In this document: positions 11,870-22,302 of the stretch, piece after piece
How positions within the stretch are numbered: position 1 is the first letter of the stretch
How the letters are laid out: each line of letters starts with the position of its first letter
Assembly (NCBI GenBank): GCA_038277395.1
Contig: CM076195.1
Coordinates: 157,099,594 to 157,163,593, forward strand
DNA from: Dryocosmus kuriphilus
Lineage: Eukaryota > Arthropoda > Insecta > Hymenoptera > Cynipidae
Reading direction: 5' to 3'
DNA: 64,000 nt
Position numbers and translations under genes: made by a program
Notes under the pieces: model-generated
What the model was told of the DNA's origin: nothing
Database searches by the model: none
Seen by the model: the letters and a program-made list of their open reading frames with translations, nothing else

Positions 11870-13740
11870 CGGTGTAACGTTATTTATCTTTTGGGGTCAT
11901 TTGAGCCCATTTAAGATTCTATATTAGAGTCGTGTGCCCGCGCTGAGCTGAGATTTACCTTGGTTGAGTTTCGAAAGTGCGTGCCTTTGTCCATTTACGG
12001 AGTCCGACCTTTTACTGAGTTTGATTTTAATGGAAATTTATTGTTTTGTGTATGATTTTAATAATAATGTCGCATTTCAGATTTCTCCAGCAATATTAAA
12101 AATTACTGAAGATTTTGTTCTGATTTGCTTTTAATGTGTTCTGTCCAACAATTCGAGTCCGATTACACAAATCGGATCGAGGTCGGGTAGAACGTTAAAA
12201 CTTGCCCTTACCACCCGATTATTTAACATTACTAACAGTGAAACCCTTGGAACAAGAATAGGTGGCCCATCTACACGAGGTCTGATTTCTCTGCTATTTT
12301 TCAGACGCAAATCTCGGAAACGAAAATATTTTTTGATCAAAATTCTTTACAAATGTAATTCTCTGTAGTTCTCAGCTCTACGTCGGCAGACGACTCAAAG
12401 AAAGCGAGTTTGCCTCTATGGCAACTCATGGAGGTTCCGTTTTTTTGTCTCTTTTTTATAACAAATTTTTAATTTTTTGTGGTGAAGTTGGGGATCGCAG
12501 GTTTACAGGAGCGCTGGAACGAGGGAATCATGGGAACATTTTTTTTCTCTGAATTTCTAGCTTCTGGGTGCACAATCCTTCTGGTGCGTTTCTTATATAT
12601 TTTTTTTCTGTGCTTCCGGAGTAGCCGGTCAAGTTATCTAAGCCCTACCTGACTTTTTTAGAGCATCCAGGACAATTTTATCTTTATTCACTGAGATTCA
12701 CGCGAACCGAAGCTTCGTCCCGCCAAGACTAAATGCCATGCCTTTGACAGGATTTCACCTCAGTTGCCTATGCCAAAGTTCACAAGTCTTCAGACTTTCT
12801 AGTCTGGCAGCGAACGTACAAAATTAAAGCTACTTATATTCAGCGTTTTGAGGTCACTTTTCGAATCTAGATTTCCATCTTGGGTGTCCAATTACACCAT
12901 AGGACTTCCAGATTCGGATGTGAACAGCGGAGTAAAATTTGAGTCAATGTATCTCTGATACTCAGACTTCCAAGAAATTCAGGACGCACGAGCCCCAGAT
13001 AGTGAACCTGGTAGAGGGTGCGTCTAGTATTCACAGAAGTCTTTTTTCAGCATTAGCACAAAATCGTGCTTCATCCTCATCCAATCTTTGCGCGCTACTA
13101 GGGTCAACCGAATTCAGATCGCACGAGCCCCAGGTAATTAAACCCGGTAGAAAGTGCGATTAGGATTCTTATTTTCTTTTTGCGACGTTGGATCTGGATG
13201 ATTTTAAGCTTCCAGACCCTACCTCAGGGAGTGACGCCGCCGATTTGTGCCTAGTGTTCGGTAATTTAGTCTTGAACCCCAGATCAAGGATCTGGTAGAG
13301 GAAGACTTTCGTTACCCACTAAATACCCAAATCCAGCCACGCTCAAACCATGAGGACAGGTCAGCTCGATATAAGGTTCTAATGTGAATTTTTATAATAA
13401 AGAAAGGTATGCCCTTAGGTTCCTCAAGAACCGATACCTGGTACTCACTCGTTCCTGGATGCTTGGAATGACTAAATAATTGAAGTCCGTTGGCCAGTGG
13501 AAAGCGCGCGTCGGACGCCCGTGAAATTCTCCGCGAATTTTCCAGTCGACCGCTTCGATGGTCGGGTCAGCGAAGAGAGGTCTCGATCGTCACGATTCCG
13601 TGAATATATTGTCAGCGCATCTTGGTACCGCTGGTCTCCCTACCTTCGCGCCCTGTCATGCGCACCGAGGATTTTATTTTTCCTACTGGCCTACTGACCT
13701 ATATATATATTCCTATGATTGAACCCGTACCTTGATCGGT
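11870..13740. other. Unassigned GC-richer cargo inside the Harbinger element
   Basis: This stretch is clearly less AT-rich than its surroundings. It contains a partly repeated segment around GCACGAGCCCCAG (12987 and 13121), each followed by a GGTAGA-containing tail (13009, 13144). A related version lies near 13275-13300 (ACCCCAGATCAAGGATCTGG). I recognise no protein in any frame; only short ORFs exist. It may be a solo LTR or another captured element, but I found no convincing TG...CA ends or target duplication. Confidence 0.4.
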
Positions 13741-14027
13741 TCTCACTATCACCTTTTATCTCATTAATTGCCTTGTCTTCACGCTTCTCTATCCCACCTA
13801 TGATAATATGAATATAGGGATGTATCCAACCGTTTCAAGGGTATATGATTAGCTAATCAGAACCAAAATATCCATGGTGGAACGCGTTGTAATTTAATCA
13901 TGACTAAAGTTTCGATTAAAAAATAATCATGATTAGCTAATCATGTGTTTAATCAGAGTTGGTGAAACCGGCCCTAAAATTTACACACGAAGTTGAAGTT
14001 GATGAGAATATCAGTTTTTTGGAAATA

Positions 14028-15990
14028 GGGGCTTCCGTTTCCGGCGCTGATAGTGATGGGACGGTTGTAGGAATTAGAGCGATCGTTTTGGCTTTGGAGG
14101 TGAATAAGTGTTGTGCGGGGTGAAAAAAAGGGTTGTGAGTAGAGTTATGGCAGTCGGTATGTGGGAGGAATGAGTGGAAGAGTCGCGGAAGGTGGACGAA
14201 GGGAAAAAGTGAGAAAAAATGGTGCATGCTGAAGAGTGAGGTTGGGTTTGAAGTTAGTTCAGTTAGTTACGTTAGTTAGTTAGTTTGGTGGACAGAGAGT
14301 AGGGTAGTGAAGTTGTAAGAAATTGGGGAGACGGATGTTGAGGTAAAGTTTGGTTATTGTTAATTACTACTGTCTTTTTGTGTGGAAATAGTGCGAAGGA
14401 TGATGAACGGGTGAGAGGAGCGTAGAGAACGGAGCGAGAGGTCAATAAGTGGCGCGGGAGACCAGTAGGTAAGGTAGGATATTAGCAGGCCACTGGGTAA
14501 CAGGCCGCTTACGAGGAGACCAAGGCAACAGAGCGCTAGAGGGCAGTACGTGCCCGAGAAAGGGAATTAAAGACTGAGACCGCGTGTACAATGAATGACG
14601 TGACGAGTCGGGCAGGTGGGGCTAGTGGGGGCGACGCAGAGAGGTTAGAATTTGGTAAGTTAATTAATAGGGTGTTAGAGTCTAAAAAAGCCATGGGTAA
14701 GGCATTACATAAGACAAAAGACACAATAGAAAATATGTTCCGAGAGTTAGAGAAGGTAGTGAGTAGAGGGCTAGCGGAAGAGAAGGAACATAGGAGGGGA
14801 ACAGAGGGGATAGTCATGAAGATAAAAGAGAAATGGTAGAAATGGGAAAAGTTCTGGAAGAAAGAGAAAGAAAAAGTGTGGCAGAAATTAGAGAGGATGG
14901 AGGAGGAACAGAGAAAAAAGCAGGAAGAGGGGAGAAAGGTAATAAGGCAGGTAGAAGAGAGGGTACGTAACTTAGAATGCAGAGCTGAACGTCAAGAGGA
15001 TCGTGAGGAAATAGATAGAGGGGACGAGGAAGAGGAAGATGTGAACTTGAGAGAGGAGAATGAGAGAATGAAAAGTAGAGTACGTGGGTTAGAAAGAAAA
15101 TTGGAGGGGTTTGAAAGGGAAAAGAAAAGGAGAAATGTCGTTATAAAAGGATTGCAAGTAGAAAGCGAAACGGGGAAGAAGGAGGTAGAGAAACTTTTGA
15201 GGGACATACGGGCAAATTTCAGGGTGCAGGAGATAAAGGGGATAGGCAACAAGACAGAAGGAAAAGCGCGGATGTACGTAGTCAAACTGGAAAGTGAAGT
15301 GGAGACGAGAGAGGTAATGAGGAAAAAGAAGGTGCTTAGGGGATGAAAAGAAAGAATTGATGAAGATATGACATGGATGGAGAGAAGGAAAAGATGATTA
15401 ATAGGAGAGAGGGCTTGGGACGAGAGGAGAAAAGGGAATAGAGTTTGGTTTCGGAGAGACATGTTGTGAGTGAATAAGACGGTGTGGATATGGGACGAAG
15501 AGAGAGAGGACTTGAAATTAGGTGAGCGGTCTCAAGTTAGAAGGGGAGATGACTAAGAACAGAGTAGAAGCGCCGCGGTTTGCGAACGAGATAAGAGGAA
15601 GAATGTGGGGAAAAGGGAAGGAGAGTGCGAAAAAGGGATTAAAGTAGTTTTTTGGAATGTGCTAGGGATGGATGAAGAAATTGGAAAGGCTGAGAGAAAG
15701 AGCAGGTTATACAGGGTAGAGAAGAGCCAAAATGATTCGCATAAAGGCAAAAGAAAAGTCAGTAGAGTCGAGGATTAATGTACCATCAATAGAATGGAAT
15801 TGGCGAGAGGAAACGGAAGCCCTAGGTCTTGAGCGGCAGTGCGTAGATTTAGATTAGAAATTAAGAAGTTGTGTATATATAGGATAAGGTAGGAATAAGT
15901 ATTTGTAAAATCTGCGCTGAATGTAAAGATGTGATGGTTATGTAATGACTCTCAAACCAGTCAAAAGGAGAGAATATACATAAACGAACA
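14028..15990 (+). mobile_element. Non-LTR retrotransposon copy 2: ORF1-only derivative
   Basis: A 5' UTR (14028-14590) is followed by ORF1 (14591-15346). The sequence then retains only the start of ORF2 (VVFWNVLGM near 15650, resembling an APE endonuclease N-terminus) before joining the 3' tail shared with copy 1 (CAGGGTAGA...AGCCAAAA, AAACGGAAGCC, GACTCTCAAACC). The whole endonuclease and RT is deleted. It interrupts Penelope F1 coding sequence after 14027. No matching target duplication is visible because different sequence follows its 3' end. Confidence 0.75.
14591..15380 (+). pseudogene. Non-LTR ORF1 (coiled-coil RNA-binding protein), copy 2
   Basis: Two frames, 14591-14839 and about 14876-15346, form one ORF1 with a stop (TAG near 14837) and a shift between them. 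The second part is a highly charged Glu/Lys/Arg coiled coil (residues LERMEEEQRKKQEEGRK and on). It leads into RRNVVIKGL, which resembles the start of the RRM-like domain of retrotransposon ORF1 proteins, and closes with REVMRKKKVLRG. Copy 3 has the same layout (REERRKNIVIDN, then REVMHEKRALHG). ORF1 proteins of this type bind element RNA and act as chaperones. Confidence 0.7.
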
Positions 15991-16129
15991 TCCCGCAGTT
16001 TAATCCATATGACAATTAACAATTTTTCAAAAAATGAAGGAAAATGTGAAAAAATATATAATTGGTCTAGACGGTCGATTAAAAAACTCATAATAAAATA
16101 AAAGAGGAGTCCATTAAAACTCCATTTAT

Positions 16130-16190
16130 TAATGACAACGTTTCGGCCGAAATCATGTTGGCCTTTTTCAAGTCTAAAAATTCTAAAATA
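16130..16190 (-). ncRNA. Degenerate hammerhead ribozyme motif (F3)
   Basis: The minus strand reads GAC, UUGAAAAA, GGCC...GGCC, GAAACGUUGUC. The GAC/GUC helix I and GAAAC-GUU segment match the F1 motif, but the core reads UUGAAAA instead of CUGANGA. It is recognisable by position and flanks; activity is unlikely. Confidence 0.45.
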
Positions 16191-16604
16191 CAAAAAGAGG
16201 TTACGAATTTAGCAACAAATAAAAGGACCAAAAAAAAACACAAACCTGTCGAAAATAAAAAGGAAACGTTGTTTAACGAGTCCAATCCTTTGCCTCAATC
16301 ATAGATGGTCAAAAATTTAGAGTAATATTAGACATTACAATGTCTTCTCTTAATTATATATAATGAACATAATATGAATATTGAAACTTAGTCTCTCCCA
16401 AAAATTTTGAGAGACTAAGAACTTAAGTAAAAAATTACATTTCTGTAAATAAAAGAACTTAGGTTATGGAACGGAGTACATTGAAAAAAGAGCATTAAAA
16501 TCCGGTGACATGTGGTATAAAACTATATTACATGCTCAAGGAAAAATATGGCTTACCAATTCAATACAGATGAGGAGGCGGAAAATTTGAACAGTGAAAA
16601 TATT

Positions 16605-16822
16605 TCATTTGGTGATACTTTGATATATCTTATTAATGTTTAGTGCTTCGGTCATTAAATTTATGGAAGATTTTTTTAATTTGTTAATAAAAATGGATTC
16701 TAAAATCCGCCTTTTAAATGTATTTGTTTCTTTACCTAAAATTTTAATGTTTTTGAAATCAAAATCAAAAAAATGATCTGAATTCCATGCATGTTGTGCT
16801 AAGCCCGTGCTCTGATTCAAAA
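16605..16822 (-). pseudogene. Penelope F3 C-terminal fragment, left arm
   Basis: The minus-strand frame reads GLAQHAWNSDHFFDFDFKN, then IKILGKETNTFKRRILESIF and a stop at 16605. This is the segment after the GIY-YIG core in Penelope proteins (compare EFDWENIIILHKEENIFKRL of F2 and DFENFEILDR of F1). About 70 residues remain. The frame crosses the palindrome centre, so residues upstream of GLAQ are artefactual. Confidence 0.7.
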
Positions 16823-16969
16823 ACATTAAAATTTTAGGGAAAGAAACAAATACATTTAAAAGACGGATTTTAGAATTTATTTTTAGTAACAAATTAAAAA
16901 AATCTTCCATAAATTTAATAACCGAAACACTAAACATTAATAAGATATATCAAAGTATCACCAAATGAA
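16818..16969 (+). pseudogene. Penelope F3 C-terminal fragment, right arm
   Basis: This is the mirror copy of the preceding fragment on the plus strand: FKNIKILGKETNTFKRRILE, ending in the same SITK stop near 16969. A few substitutions distinguish the arms (for example EFIFSN against ESIFIN). The arms have therefore diverged since the palindrome formed. Confidence 0.7.
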
Positions 16970-17499
16970 ACATTTTCACTGTTCAAATTTCCCGCCTCCT
17001 CATCTGTATTGAATTGGTAAACCATATTTTTCCTTGAGCATGTAATATAGTTTTATACCACATGTCACCGGATTTTAATGCTCTTTCTTCAATGTATTCC
17101 GTTCCGTAACCTAAGTTCTTTTATTTACAAAAATGTAATTTTTTACTTAAGTTCTTAGTCTCTCAAAATTTTTGGGAGAGACTAAGTTTTAATATTCATA
17201 TTACGGTCATTATATATAATTAAGGGAAAACATTGTAATGTCTAATATTACTCTAAATTTTTGACCATCTATGATTGAGGTAAAGGATTTGACTCGTTAA
17301 ACAATGTTTCCTTTTTATTTTCGACAGGTTTGTGTTTTCTTTTGGTCCTTTTATTTGTTTTTTGCTGTTAAATTCGTAACCTCTTTTTGTATTTTAGAAT
17401 TTTTAGACTTGAAAAAGGCTCCAGCGAATACATAGTATTCAAAGCCGACCAGAAAATAGCAATAATAATAGTATTAATAACAACAATAATAACAATTGT

Positions 17500-17959
17500 A
17501 ATACTAGACCTTTCTCTACTATTACTTTACCGTATACAAAAGATTTTTTTGAACATATAGCTTCTAGTCTTAAAAAGTTAGGAAAAAGAGTGGTTCCAAA
17601 AGTCAATAGTAGTCTAAATTTTCTTATAAAAAGGGGAAAGGAAAGGAATTAATTGTAGGGATTGTGATGCGTGTTACATAGGTGAATCCAAAAGAATGGC
17701 TGGTATACGTATTTCAGAACATAAACGGAATACTAAAAAGGAAGACAATAATTTTGTAATAAATAACCATATAACTAGTGAATCCCATGTCTCTGACTTT
17801 GAGAATTTTGAAATATTAGATAGACAAAACAATTGGCATAAGCGCACTCTCTCAGAAATGCTACATATACATTCACAAAATAATGCAATTAATAAAAAGG
17901 CAGATATCAATAATTTATATGTAAGTTATTCGTGGATACTCAATAAATTGAAAAAATAA
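17500..17959 (+). pseudogene. Penelope F1 GIY-YIG endonuclease region
   Basis: The first frame (about 17500-17640) reads RPFSTITLPYTKDFFEHIAS followed by LKKLGKRVVPKV, the linker upstream of the nuclease. After a frameshift near 17640 the second frame reads CRDCDACYIGESKRMAGIRI, then SEHKRN, ending at LNKLKK. The C-x2-C-x2-C/YIG arrangement is typical of Penelope GIY-YIG domains, which have a Cys-rich entry to the YIG motif. The nuclease nicks target DNA during retrotransposition. An Asn-rich tract precedes it (17460-17500). The RT-to-nuclease linker is lost to insertions upstream. Confidence 0.8.
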
Positions 17960-18333
17960 CCAGTATAAATAGTAATTGATGTTATCATACATGATAAGAT
18001 AGTAATCTCTTTTATCGATACCATATTCAAATTAGTTTCAATTTCCGTCAATAGATAACGCGAGAAAAGATACAAGTAGATTCCGCTGACAATTCATTTG
18101 TAACTTATACTCTGCCTAATACACTTCAATAGTTCTATTTCTTTTTCAAGTGTTAAAATTCTTGCATTGTTTTGTTCCATTCTTTTTAAGTGCTAAATTA
18201 TTATCATTGTTCCTTGTCTGTTGTTCCATTAACAATTTTTAATCTGAGTATATGATGATGTTGGTGTTTTCTTCGTCGGAGAATCCAATTTGGTTAATAA
18301 ATAAAAACGATGTTGTGGTGACTACTTCCGACC

Positions 18334-18400
18334 ATTTTTATTAACATAATTATGCGACGTTTCGAAGTCCAAAATGACTTCCTCATCAGGCTAATAAAAT
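18334..18400 (-). ncRNA. Hammerhead ribozyme (F2, minus-strand copy)
   Basis: The motif is identical in sequence to that at 21398-21464 but on the other strand, at the outward-facing 3' end of the minus-strand F2 copy. The core CUGAUGA, helix II GAAGUC/GACUUC and GAAAC-GUC are intact. Helix III is only AC/GU with no loop. Confidence 0.75.
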
Positions 18401-18928
18401 CATTGATTTAACATTTCTTTTCATGTTTTCCTAATTGGTGTGATACATAAATTTCTTCAATTCAAACATTTCTTGCATAGTTCCTGAAAATGGTTTATTT
18501 TGTTTATGACATGAATAAAGCTATTAATTAATTGTGTTAAATTTAACAACGTGTTATTGAAAGACTAGTTAGAAAGAAGTTTTTTGTTAGTTACTTACAT
18601 GCTTGTTGTTCCAGGATTGAATTAAGATATATAATAAAATTAGTAGTTGATGATTGAACTTTTAAACCATTTTGTTTTTTTAAAAATTAAGTTATTGTGA
18701 CATAAGAACAATATTATGAATGGAGCAGAACCTTAATTCTGCTCCATTTTGTGAACAACTTATGGAACCCAAAAAATGTTAGAATTTTACATGGTTGAGT
18801 ATCTCAGTAACGTAACTAGTAATATAATGTTATTGATGGTATTAGATTATTGTACATAAATTGTTGTTGTATTAAATTTAGAAAACTTATTCATATAATA
18901 AAAGATGTGGAAACTATCTAAACAATAA

Positions 18929-19860
18929 TTAAACAAAGGAATCCAAAATTACATTGTATATTGAACTGTAATAATGTAAATCTGTGATAACATTAATAGT
19001 ACTTTTGAATTCTTCTTTAATAAAAAACATCTCAGCTACTAATCTTTTAAATATATTTTCTTCTTTATGTAAAATTATTATATTTTCCCAATCAAATTCA
19101 TGTTTTAACTGAAGTCTATGTTTCGTGATCACATTATGATATTTACACTAGGGACTCGGTTTCAGTTGCCCTCGATTTGTGTTTTCCAAGAAATCTTCCG
19201 AGCTCGGATAACAATTGAGCTTGGGCGGAGTGAGTCGAGGGGTCAGAGGGAAAATTCACCAACACTGTAGCCACAAAGTGGGCAGTGCCCTAACCCCATT
19301 CAACTCGTATCACTAACGTGGATTTTTGTCTCTGCTATTGGCACAACCTGGCGCTGATAAAATTTTTATCAGACTGTATAGATCAAACAATTGAAAATTT
19401 TAATTATTCAATTTTTTTTCAAACACATTCTTGGACCTCGCGCTGCCCTCAAAGGGAACACTGGTACATACGGACCTGACTTGTTTACTGTTTCGCGGTC
19501 TCCATTCGTGTGTCACTGACCAACCGAGCCAGACTCAAATCGAGACCTCAGTGTAGTTTGTAAGTTAACATTAGTGTAGTGTTCATTTTTTCTTATTTCT
19601 AACAATCTTCCTGTTTGACCTATGTAACATTTACTACAATTTTTACAATTGATTTTGTAAACTACATTTGAAATTTGTAATTTCTCTAACGGATCTTTTC
19701 CTAATTGAATCATTGTATTTAGTTTTGGCCCACTTCTGAACAAAGATTTAATGTTAAAATCAGCTAAAATTCTTTTGATAGAGTGAGACCAATTTTCAAT
19801 ATATGGGATTGAACTAATATTTTTAAATTCTTGAGAAATGGTTGTTGTATTGTTATTAAT
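18929..19860 (-). pseudogene. Penelope F2 GIY-YIG region, interrupted by a MITE
   Basis: The minus-strand frame starts inside the element near 19860 and runs through EFKNISSIPYIENWSHSIKR to the zinc-like entry and nuclease motif NCKNCSKCYIGQTGRLLEIR. It is interrupted by the insertion at 19146-19553. It continues at 19145-18929 with HNVITKH, EFDWENIIILHKEENIFKRL and a stop. Excising the insert with one TA duplication leaves the frame open, so the gene was still open here when the MITE landed. The RT part is absent from this copy. Confidence 0.85.
19146..19553. mobile_element. TA-flanked MITE (408 bp) inside F2 GIY-YIG
   Basis: The ends are imperfect inverted repeats (CACTAGGGACTCGGTTTCAGT against CACTGAGGTCTCGATTTGAGT on the other strand). 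TA dinucleotides flank both sides (19144-19145, 19554-19555). The base composition is GC-richer than the host element. No transposase is present. The TA duplication fits the Tc1/mariner superfamily, but the family is not identified. Confidence 0.7.
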
Positions 19861-19865
19861 CTGAT

Positions 19866-20825
19866 AAAGGCAACATTACTGTAATTTTGAATAAAAAAAC
19901 TTATAACGAAAAATTGTTAAACTTGTTAAGAGATGATTATACATATCGAAAAATCAATTATAATGTAATTAAACAATTAAAAAATAAAACTTTCAAGCTA
20001 CTAGATTCCTGGAGAGAAAAAGGTTATTTAGGTGAAGATGTTTCATTAAAAGATATTTCAGTTAATAACACAAATATTGCCAGAATTTATGGCCTTCCGA
20101 AGATCCATAAAATTGATTATGCTCTACGACCTGTTGTCTCTTTGATCAATTCTCCAACTTTTATTATGGCAAAAATTTTTAGTAACATTTTTTAAAAATC
20201 TTTACCCATTCCAAACACACAAATAAAAAATTCATACAATTTTAAAGAAATCATAATCAAAAGAACAATTCCGTCAGATCACATCATGATTTCACCTGAT
20301 GTCACTTCTCTTTTCACGAATGTTCCACTTGATTTAGTTATAAAGAGTATAAATAATAGGTGGAATCATATTTAAAAATTCACTAAATTAATTCCAAATG
20401 AATTGGAAAAAGTAATAACATTTTTAATGCAAGAAACATATTTTCAGTTTAATAAAGAAACTTACAAACAAATTTATGGATCACCGATGAGATCTCCTGT
20501 TTCTCCTATGTTAGCCGATATCGTAATGCAAGATTTGGAAGATAATATTTTTAAAAAACTAAATTTTAAAATTCATACTTATTTTCAGTACGTAGATGAC
20601 ACCTTTTTAATAATACCAAAAACTAAATTAGATCATGTTTTAGCAATGTTCAATTCTTATCATCAAAAAATTTATTTTACTTTTGAAGTTGAAAAAAATA
20701 ATTCCATTTCCTTTCTGAATGTTGAAGTCATAAGGAATTCTGAAAATAGAATGATTACTAATTGGTTTAAAAAAGATACTTTCACCGGCAGATATATTAA
20801 TTTTCTTTCAAACACACAGATTTAA
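19866..20825 (+). pseudogene. Penelope F2 reverse transcriptase with two stop codons
   Basis: One frame runs from about 19866 to 20825 with in-frame TAA codons near 20193 and 20373. Motifs in order are KGNITVILNKKTY, YGLPKIHK, RPVVSLINSP, SPDVTSLFTNVPLDLV (motif A, catalytic Asp present), YGSPMRSPVSPMLADIVMQD (motif B, with G to R), YFQYVDDTFLI (motif C) and SISFLNVEV. This is the best preserved RT in the window. After FLSNT it jumps to the last bases of the C-terminal region, so the thumb and nuclease are lost through an internal deletion. Confidence 0.85.
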
Positions 20826-21397
20826 ATTATTACAGTTCAATATACAATGTAATTTTGGATTCCTTTGTTTAATTATTGTTTAGTTAGTTTCCACATCTTC
20901 TATTATATGAATAAGTTTTCTAAATTTAATACAAGAACAATTTATGTACAATAATCTAATACCATCAATAACATTATATTACTAGTTACGTTACTGAGAT
21001 ACTCAACCATGTAAAATTCTAACATTTTTTGGGTTCCATAAGTTGTTCACAAAATCGAGCAGAACTAATTTTCTGCTCCATTCATAATTGTTCTTATGTC
21101 ACAATAACTTAATTTTTAAAAAAGCAAAATGGTTTAAAAGTTCAACCATCAACTACTAATTTTATTATATATCTTAATTCAATCCTGGAACAACAAACAT
21201 GTAAGTAATTAACAAAAAATTTTTTTCTAACCTCTCTTTCAATAACACGTTGTCAAATTTAACACAATTAATTAATAGCTTTATTCATGTCATAACAAAA
21301 TAAACAATTTTCAGGAACTATGCAAGAAATGTTTGAATTGAAAAAATTTATGTATCACACCAATTAGGAAAACATGAAAAGAACTGTTAAATCAATG

Positions 21398-21464
21398 ATT
21401 TTATTAGCCTGATGAGGAAGTCATTTTGGACTTCGAAACGTCGCATAATTATGTTAATAAAAAT
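21398..21464 (+). ncRNA. Hammerhead ribozyme (F2, plus-strand copy)
   Basis: Helix I proximal pairs are GC/GC, with distal AUUUUAUUA pairing UAAUAAAAAU across an asymmetric internal loop. The core is CUGAUGA. Helix II is GAAGUC/GACUUC with loop AUUUUG. Then come GAAAC and GUC, with predicted cleavage between 21442 and 21443. Helix III is AC/GU with no loop; ACGU is self-complementary, so two RNAs could share it. One G lies between A9 and helix II. Small hammerheads of this kind are established in Penelope elements. Confidence 0.8.
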
Positions 21465-21593
21465 GGTCGGAAGTAGTCACCACAACATCGTTTTTATTTA
21501 TTAACCAAATTTTTAATCTATTCATAAGTATGAATAGTTATTTATTATTATTAATTTGCAAAACTATCTAAGTGATGAACTTGATTCAGGTAT

Positions 21594-22302
21594 CTCGGTA
21601 AGAAGGCTTGAATACAAAAGAATTATAAAATTCTTGATTTCAACGTAAAAGTGAAATTTTTCTGTCTTATTTAAAACCTGATTCTTCCACCATGCTCCAA
21701 TCTGCAAGGGAACAATAGATTTGTCAGAATTTTAATTCCCTTCAATTCGCCTAGGGGCAGTAACGTCTGTCATAATATTTTCTATTCAATGATAAGAACA
21801 TAGTTTTCATTTATTTAATTCCATCTAGTTCCGTTCAAAAATATTTTGTTATTTATTGTTTTTGACATAATTATTTAGTAAAAAACTTTCACGAACACTA
21901 AGTTCATCAAATTACATCTTTAGGATTGATTTGTGCGGAAAGAGTCAAGATTTAGAGTAATTTTTAAATTTATTTATCATGATTTTATTTTTTTTCTCTG
22001 TGAAGCAATTTGAATAAAACGAAGTTTTTAATAGTAAACTAATGCATTTTTATGCAAAATCCCACGAGATTTTGCAGATTTCATGATTCTATAGTGCTTT
22101 TTATGCAAAAGTTGTATTCCATTTTTTAATTATTTTGAGGTTATGTTTGTCGTTGTCACACAGACAGGAGAACGACATAGAAATGGACTGCATTTGACTT
22201 CTTCTGTTCCCGTTGGTGGTATAAGACAGGGAAGGAAAAATCAGGTGTTGAAAAGAATTAAAACTTTTAATTCCATTCCAATGCAAGCCTTGTTACCGGG
22301 AT
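21594..22302. mobile_element. MITE in F1 3' region (about 710 bp)
   Basis: Inverted ends are CTCGGTAAGAAGGCTTG (21594) and CAAGCCTTGTTACCGGG (ending about 22300). The site is uninterrupted in two other F1 copies: minus strand near 9333-9349 and plus strand near 28325-28345 (GATTCAAGTATGATATC). An AT dinucleotide appears duplicated. No meaningful ORF is present. Confidence 0.7.

Larger units (their letters stand above)
10386..13974 (+). mobile_element. PIF/Harbinger-type DNA transposon derivative (3.6 kb)
   Basis: The terminal inverted repeats are nearly perfect over about 27 bp: GGGCCGGTTTCACCAACTCT at the left and its complement at the right. A TAA duplication flanks the element (10383-10385 and 13975-13977). 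TAA/TTA duplications and GGGCC-type ends are typical of PIF/Harbinger. It contains a short N-terminal transposase fragment (10602-10799), a 172-bp tandem repeat and about 1.9 kb of GC-richer sequence without a recognised product. The nuclease is missing, so it needs a transposase from elsewhere. It interrupts Penelope RT, so it is younger than F1. Confidence 0.85.
16087..17423. mobile_element. Penelope-like element F3, palindromic 3'-half pair
   Basis: Arms of about 600 bp (16161-16760 and 16818-17422) are imperfect reverse complements around a loop of about 57 bp. Each arm runs outward from the C-terminal coding sequence to the 3' UTR and a hammerhead-like end (GGCCTTTTTCAAGTC at 16161; its complement ends at 17422). 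Only the left arm keeps the full motif. The right arm is cut directly at F1 sequence starting near 17424. Both copies are extreme 5' truncations, so the palindrome holds almost no coding sequence. Confidence 0.75.
18246..21507. mobile_element. Penelope-like element F2, head-to-head palindromic insertion with 12-bp target duplication
   Basis: A minus-strand copy (GIY-YIG to 3' end, 19860 to about 18288) and a plus-strand copy (RT plus 3' end, about 19866-21507) meet at about 19860-19866. Outer arms 18288-18960 and 20824-21507 are reverse complements. The insertion is flanked by AATTTTTAATCT at 18234-18245 and 21508-21519. The F1 mirror arm near 9405-9425 keeps the uninterrupted site. F2 is therefore younger than F1. 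Both F2 copies are defective. Confidence 0.85.

Noticed and set aside
12131..12340. 69-codon minus-strand frame in the GC-richer Harbinger cargo
   Set aside because: No recognisable family, no extension by splicing, and the surrounding sequence is repetitive.
14992..15462. Minus-strand frame rich in Ser, Leu, Phe and Pro, resembling a membrane protein
   Set aside because: It is the complement of the purine-rich ORF1 of the non-LTR element. The same artefact occurs at 239-649, 753-1245, 46697-47128, 49167-49664 and 50370-50826.
18929..21508. Functional Penelope element assembled from the two F2 halves
   Set aside because: The RT has two stop codons and lacks thumb and nuclease. The nuclease copy is interrupted and on the other strand. 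No single transcript could encode both.
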